Positions 62,447 through 64,000 of a stretch of DNA of 64,000 bases are shown here, in pieces (position 1 is the first letter of the stretch; each line of letters begins with the position of its first letter). The DNA is taken from assembly GCF_010682065.1 (NCBI RefSeq), contig NZ_JAAGWG010000008.1, positions 62,001-126,000 on the forward strand. Reading direction: 5' to 3'. The DNA is from Blastococcus saxobsidens. Lineage in GTDB: Bacteria > Actinomycetota > Actinomycetes > Mycobacteriales > Geodermatophilaceae. Both the position numbers and the translations under genes were made by a program. The notes under the pieces were generated by a model. That model was not told the DNA's origin. It made no database searches and saw nothing but the letters and a program-made list of their open reading frames with translations.

Positions 62447-62452
62447 TACGGT
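62447..62452 (+). promoter_or_regulatory. -10 box (TACGGT) of tetR, leaderless
   Basis: TACGGT ends six bases before the GTG start codon. The operator palindrome sits immediately upstream. Confidence 0.55.
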
Positions 62453-62458
62453 GGACGC

Positions 62459-63055
62459 GTGGCGAGACCGTTCCGGCAGCAGATCGACGAGGGGATCCTC
62501 GATCGAGCCGCCGCGCTGTTCGCCCGCCGTGGCTTCGCGAAGACGTCGCTGCAGGACGTCGCCGACGCCGTGGGGCTGTCCAAGGCCGGGCTGCTGCACC
62601 ACTTCCCGAGCAAGGACGCCCTGCACGAGGCAGTGCTGGCGCAGGCCGAGGCCCAGGCCCGAGGGGTGCTCGACGAGGTCGGCTCGATGCCGCTCGGCGC
62701 GGCCCGCGACCGCCGGGCCGTGGAGGTCGTCGTCGACGTCGCCCTCGCCCACCCCGGCCTGGTGGCGCTGATGCTCGCCCCGGTGCTGCAGGCCGACGCC
62801 GAGCCCGTCCCGGGTGCCGGGACCTCGGGTGCGGCCGCGCTCGAGGCCTTCGGGGTGGACCTGGAGACGTCCGACGCCGAGCGCCTGGTGCGGGTGCTGG
62901 GTGCCCTCGGTGCCCTCGCCGTCCTGTCGCTGGCGGCCCACCATGAGAACCAGACCACCACGTGGCGGGCGCACGTCGCCGCCACCTGCTTCGACGCGCT
63001 CGGTCACCGCCGTCCCGGCGCCGCTCTTCCCAGCTCCGACCAGGTGGAGGCCTGA
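62459..63055 (+). CDS. TetR-family regulator of the adjacent MMPL transporter
   Basis: 198 residues. HTH at the N-terminus: FRQQIDEGILDRAAALFARRGFAKTSLQDVADAVGLSKAGLLHHFPSKDALHEAVL. The rest is a helical ligand domain. The 19-bp palindrome just upstream is its likely operator. The transporter gene starts five bases after its stop, so repressor and pump form one unit; the inducer is unknown (lipid or drug). Confidence 0.92.
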   Translation: MARPFRQQIDEGILDRAAALFARRGFAKTSLQDVADAVGLSKAGLLHHFPSKDALHEAVLAQAEAQARGVLDEVGSMPLGAARDRRAVEVVVDVALAHPGLVALMLAPVLQADAEPVPGAGTSGAAALEAFGVDLETSDAERLVRVLGALGALAVLSLAAHHENQTTTWRAHVAATCFDALGHRRPGAALPSSDQVEA

Positions 63056-63060
63056 TCTGC

Positions 63061-64000
63061 ATGGCTCTTGTGTTGTCCCGACTCGGTGCCTTCTCCCACC
63101 GGCACCGCCTGGCGGTCGTCGCCGTCTGGCTGCTCGTCCTCATCGGTGGCGGCGTCGGCGCGGCCACCCTCGCCGGTGAGACGTCCAGCAGCTTCTCCAT
63201 CCCCGGGCAGGAGTCGACGACCGCGCTGGAGCGGATCGACGAGGAGTTCGGCCGCGGCGGCGGCGCCACCGCCCGTGTGGTCGTCCAGGCCCCCGAGGGC
63301 CAGACGCTGACCACCCCGGAGAACGTGCCCGCGATCGCCGAGCTGGTGCAGACCCTGTCGGCGCTGCCCGGCGTGGAGAGCGCCACCAACCCGCTGGACC
63401 CGGCGGCGCCGTCGGTCAACGCCGCCCAGGACATCGCCTACAGCACGGTGACCTACTCGGTCGGCCCCGGCGAGGTCCCCCTGGAGCAGCAGGACGCGCT
63501 GCTCGAGGCCGTGGACGACGCTCGCCAGGGTGGTCTGACCGTCGAGGTCGGCGGTCAGGCCACCGAGAACGTGCCCGCCATCGGCGGCATCTCCGAGGTC
63601 GCCGGCGTGGTGATCGCCCTGCTGGTCCTCGCGGTCACCTACGGCTCCCTGGTCGTCGCCGGCATGAACCTGCTGACCGCGATCGTGGGCGTCGGCATCG
63701 GCGTCGCGGGCATCACCATCGCCACGGGCTTCGTCGACCTCTCCTCGACCACGCCCATCCTCGCCGCCATGCTCGGCCTGGCCGTCGGCATCGACTACAC
63801 GCTGTTCATCGTCACCCGGTTCCGCCAGGAGCTGCGCAGCGGCCGCGACGTCGGGGACGCCGTCCGCATCGCCGTCGGCACGGCCGGGTCCGCGGTCGTG
63901 ACCGCCGGCCTCACCGTGGTCATCGCGCTGGTGGGCCTGTCGGTGGTCGGGATCCCGTTCCTCACCCAGATGGGCCTCGCCGCGGCCGCGACGATCGTCG
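63061..64000 (+). CDS. MMPL/RND-family membrane transporter (partial, N-terminal 313 residues)
   Basis: Open to the right edge. First helix LAVVAVWLLVLIGGGVGA (near 18-35), a porter-type outer domain (about 40-170, IPGQESTTALERIDEEFGRGGG), then helices with the MMPL signature GLAVGIDYTLFIVTRFRQELRSGRDVGDAVRIAV (near 238-271; the G-x3-D-Y motif provides the proton-relay Asp) and ending in SVVGIPFLTQMGLAAAATIV. Such pumps export lipids, siderophores or drugs by proton motive force. ATG 63061, coupled to tetR. Confidence 0.93.
   Translation, partial: MALVLSRLGAFSHRHRLAVVAVWLLVLIGGGVGAATLAGETSSSFSIPGQESTTALERIDEEFGRGGGATARVVVQAPEGQTLTTPENVPAIAELVQTLSALPGVESATNPLDPAAPSVNAAQDIAYSTVTYSVGPGEVPLEQQDALLEAVDDARQGGLTVEVGGQATENVPAIGGISEVAGVVIALLVLAVTYGSLVVAGMNLLTAIVGVGIGVAGITIATGFVDLSSTTPILAAMLGLAVGIDYTLFIVTRFRQELRSGRDVGDAVRIAVGTAGSAVVTAGLTVVIALVGLSVVGIPFLTQMGLAAAATIV

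Overview
The window is GC-rich throughout (over 70% G+C by eye), uses many GTG starts, and carries actinobacterial gene neighbourhoods: galU-glp-rimJ-glpR, metG-tatD-rpf-rsmA-ispE, glmU-prs-rplY-pth and mfd-mazG-eno-ftsB-DUF501-ppx. Protein styles and order fit a high-GC actinobacterium, most likely of the Geodermatophilaceae (Blastococcus/Geodermatophilus/Modestobacter type). The family assignment is inference. It reads as ordinary chromosome with one large accessory locus; I saw no prophage, transposase or CRISPR array.

Layout. 1-2.8 kb (- strand): a short operon of a MatC-like carrier, a CaiB/BaiF CoA-transferase and the start of an AccD3-like carboxyltransferase. 2.9-7 kb: galU followed by the gephyrin-like divisome gene glp, a GNAT gene and the membrane partner glpR/sepX, closed by a strong hairpin. 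7-12.6 kb: tRNA-Ala(CGC), a frameshifted enoyl-CoA hydratase, protein O-mannosyltransferase, rsmI, an AbiEi/DUF559 gene bracketed by two copies of one hairpin repeat, and corA. 12.8-26.7 kb: housekeeping genes (metG, tatD, rpf, rsmA, ispE, TetR, fatty-acid desaturase, tRNA-Gln, glmU, prs, rplY, pth).

27-48.3 kb is an exopolysaccharide / cell-surface locus. It holds an initiating polyprenyl-phosphate glycosyltransferase, two GT4-type glycosyltransferases, a CDP-alcohol phosphotransferase, a polysaccharide deacetylase, a flippase, a polymerase/ligase-like membrane protein, a Wzz-like chain-length protein whose C-terminal kinase-like domain lacks a Walker A motif, and a TagD-like cytidylyltransferase. 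Inside it lie two tandem paralogous genes of about 4.5 kb for secreted proteins of about 1,500 residues with identical domain order: propeller, FN3-like, LamG, PKD, PKD, module, PKD, module. Four intergenic regions of this locus contain the BldD-type dyad TNAC-N5-GTNA, suggesting shared control. The most distinctive feature of the window is this combination: a Wzx/Wzy/Wzz-type pathway, a possible polyol-phosphate branch, and twin giant adhesin/matrix-like proteins built from internally recombinogenic repeats.

48.4-59 kb: mfd, a SurA-like lipoprotein, a small unknown protein, mazG, mscS, eno, ftsB, DUF501 and ppx. 59-64 kb: a GNAT/CelD-like gene, a family-5 uracil-DNA glycosylase, an alpha/beta hydrolase, a short class-I-shaped tRNA with anticodon UAA, and a TetR-MMPL efflux pair with a perfect 19-bp palindrome over the promoter. 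Several genes (galU, metG, eno, the last TetR) have a -10 of the form TANNNT (TAGGCT in three) ending 6-7 bases before the start codon, so their transcripts are probably leaderless.
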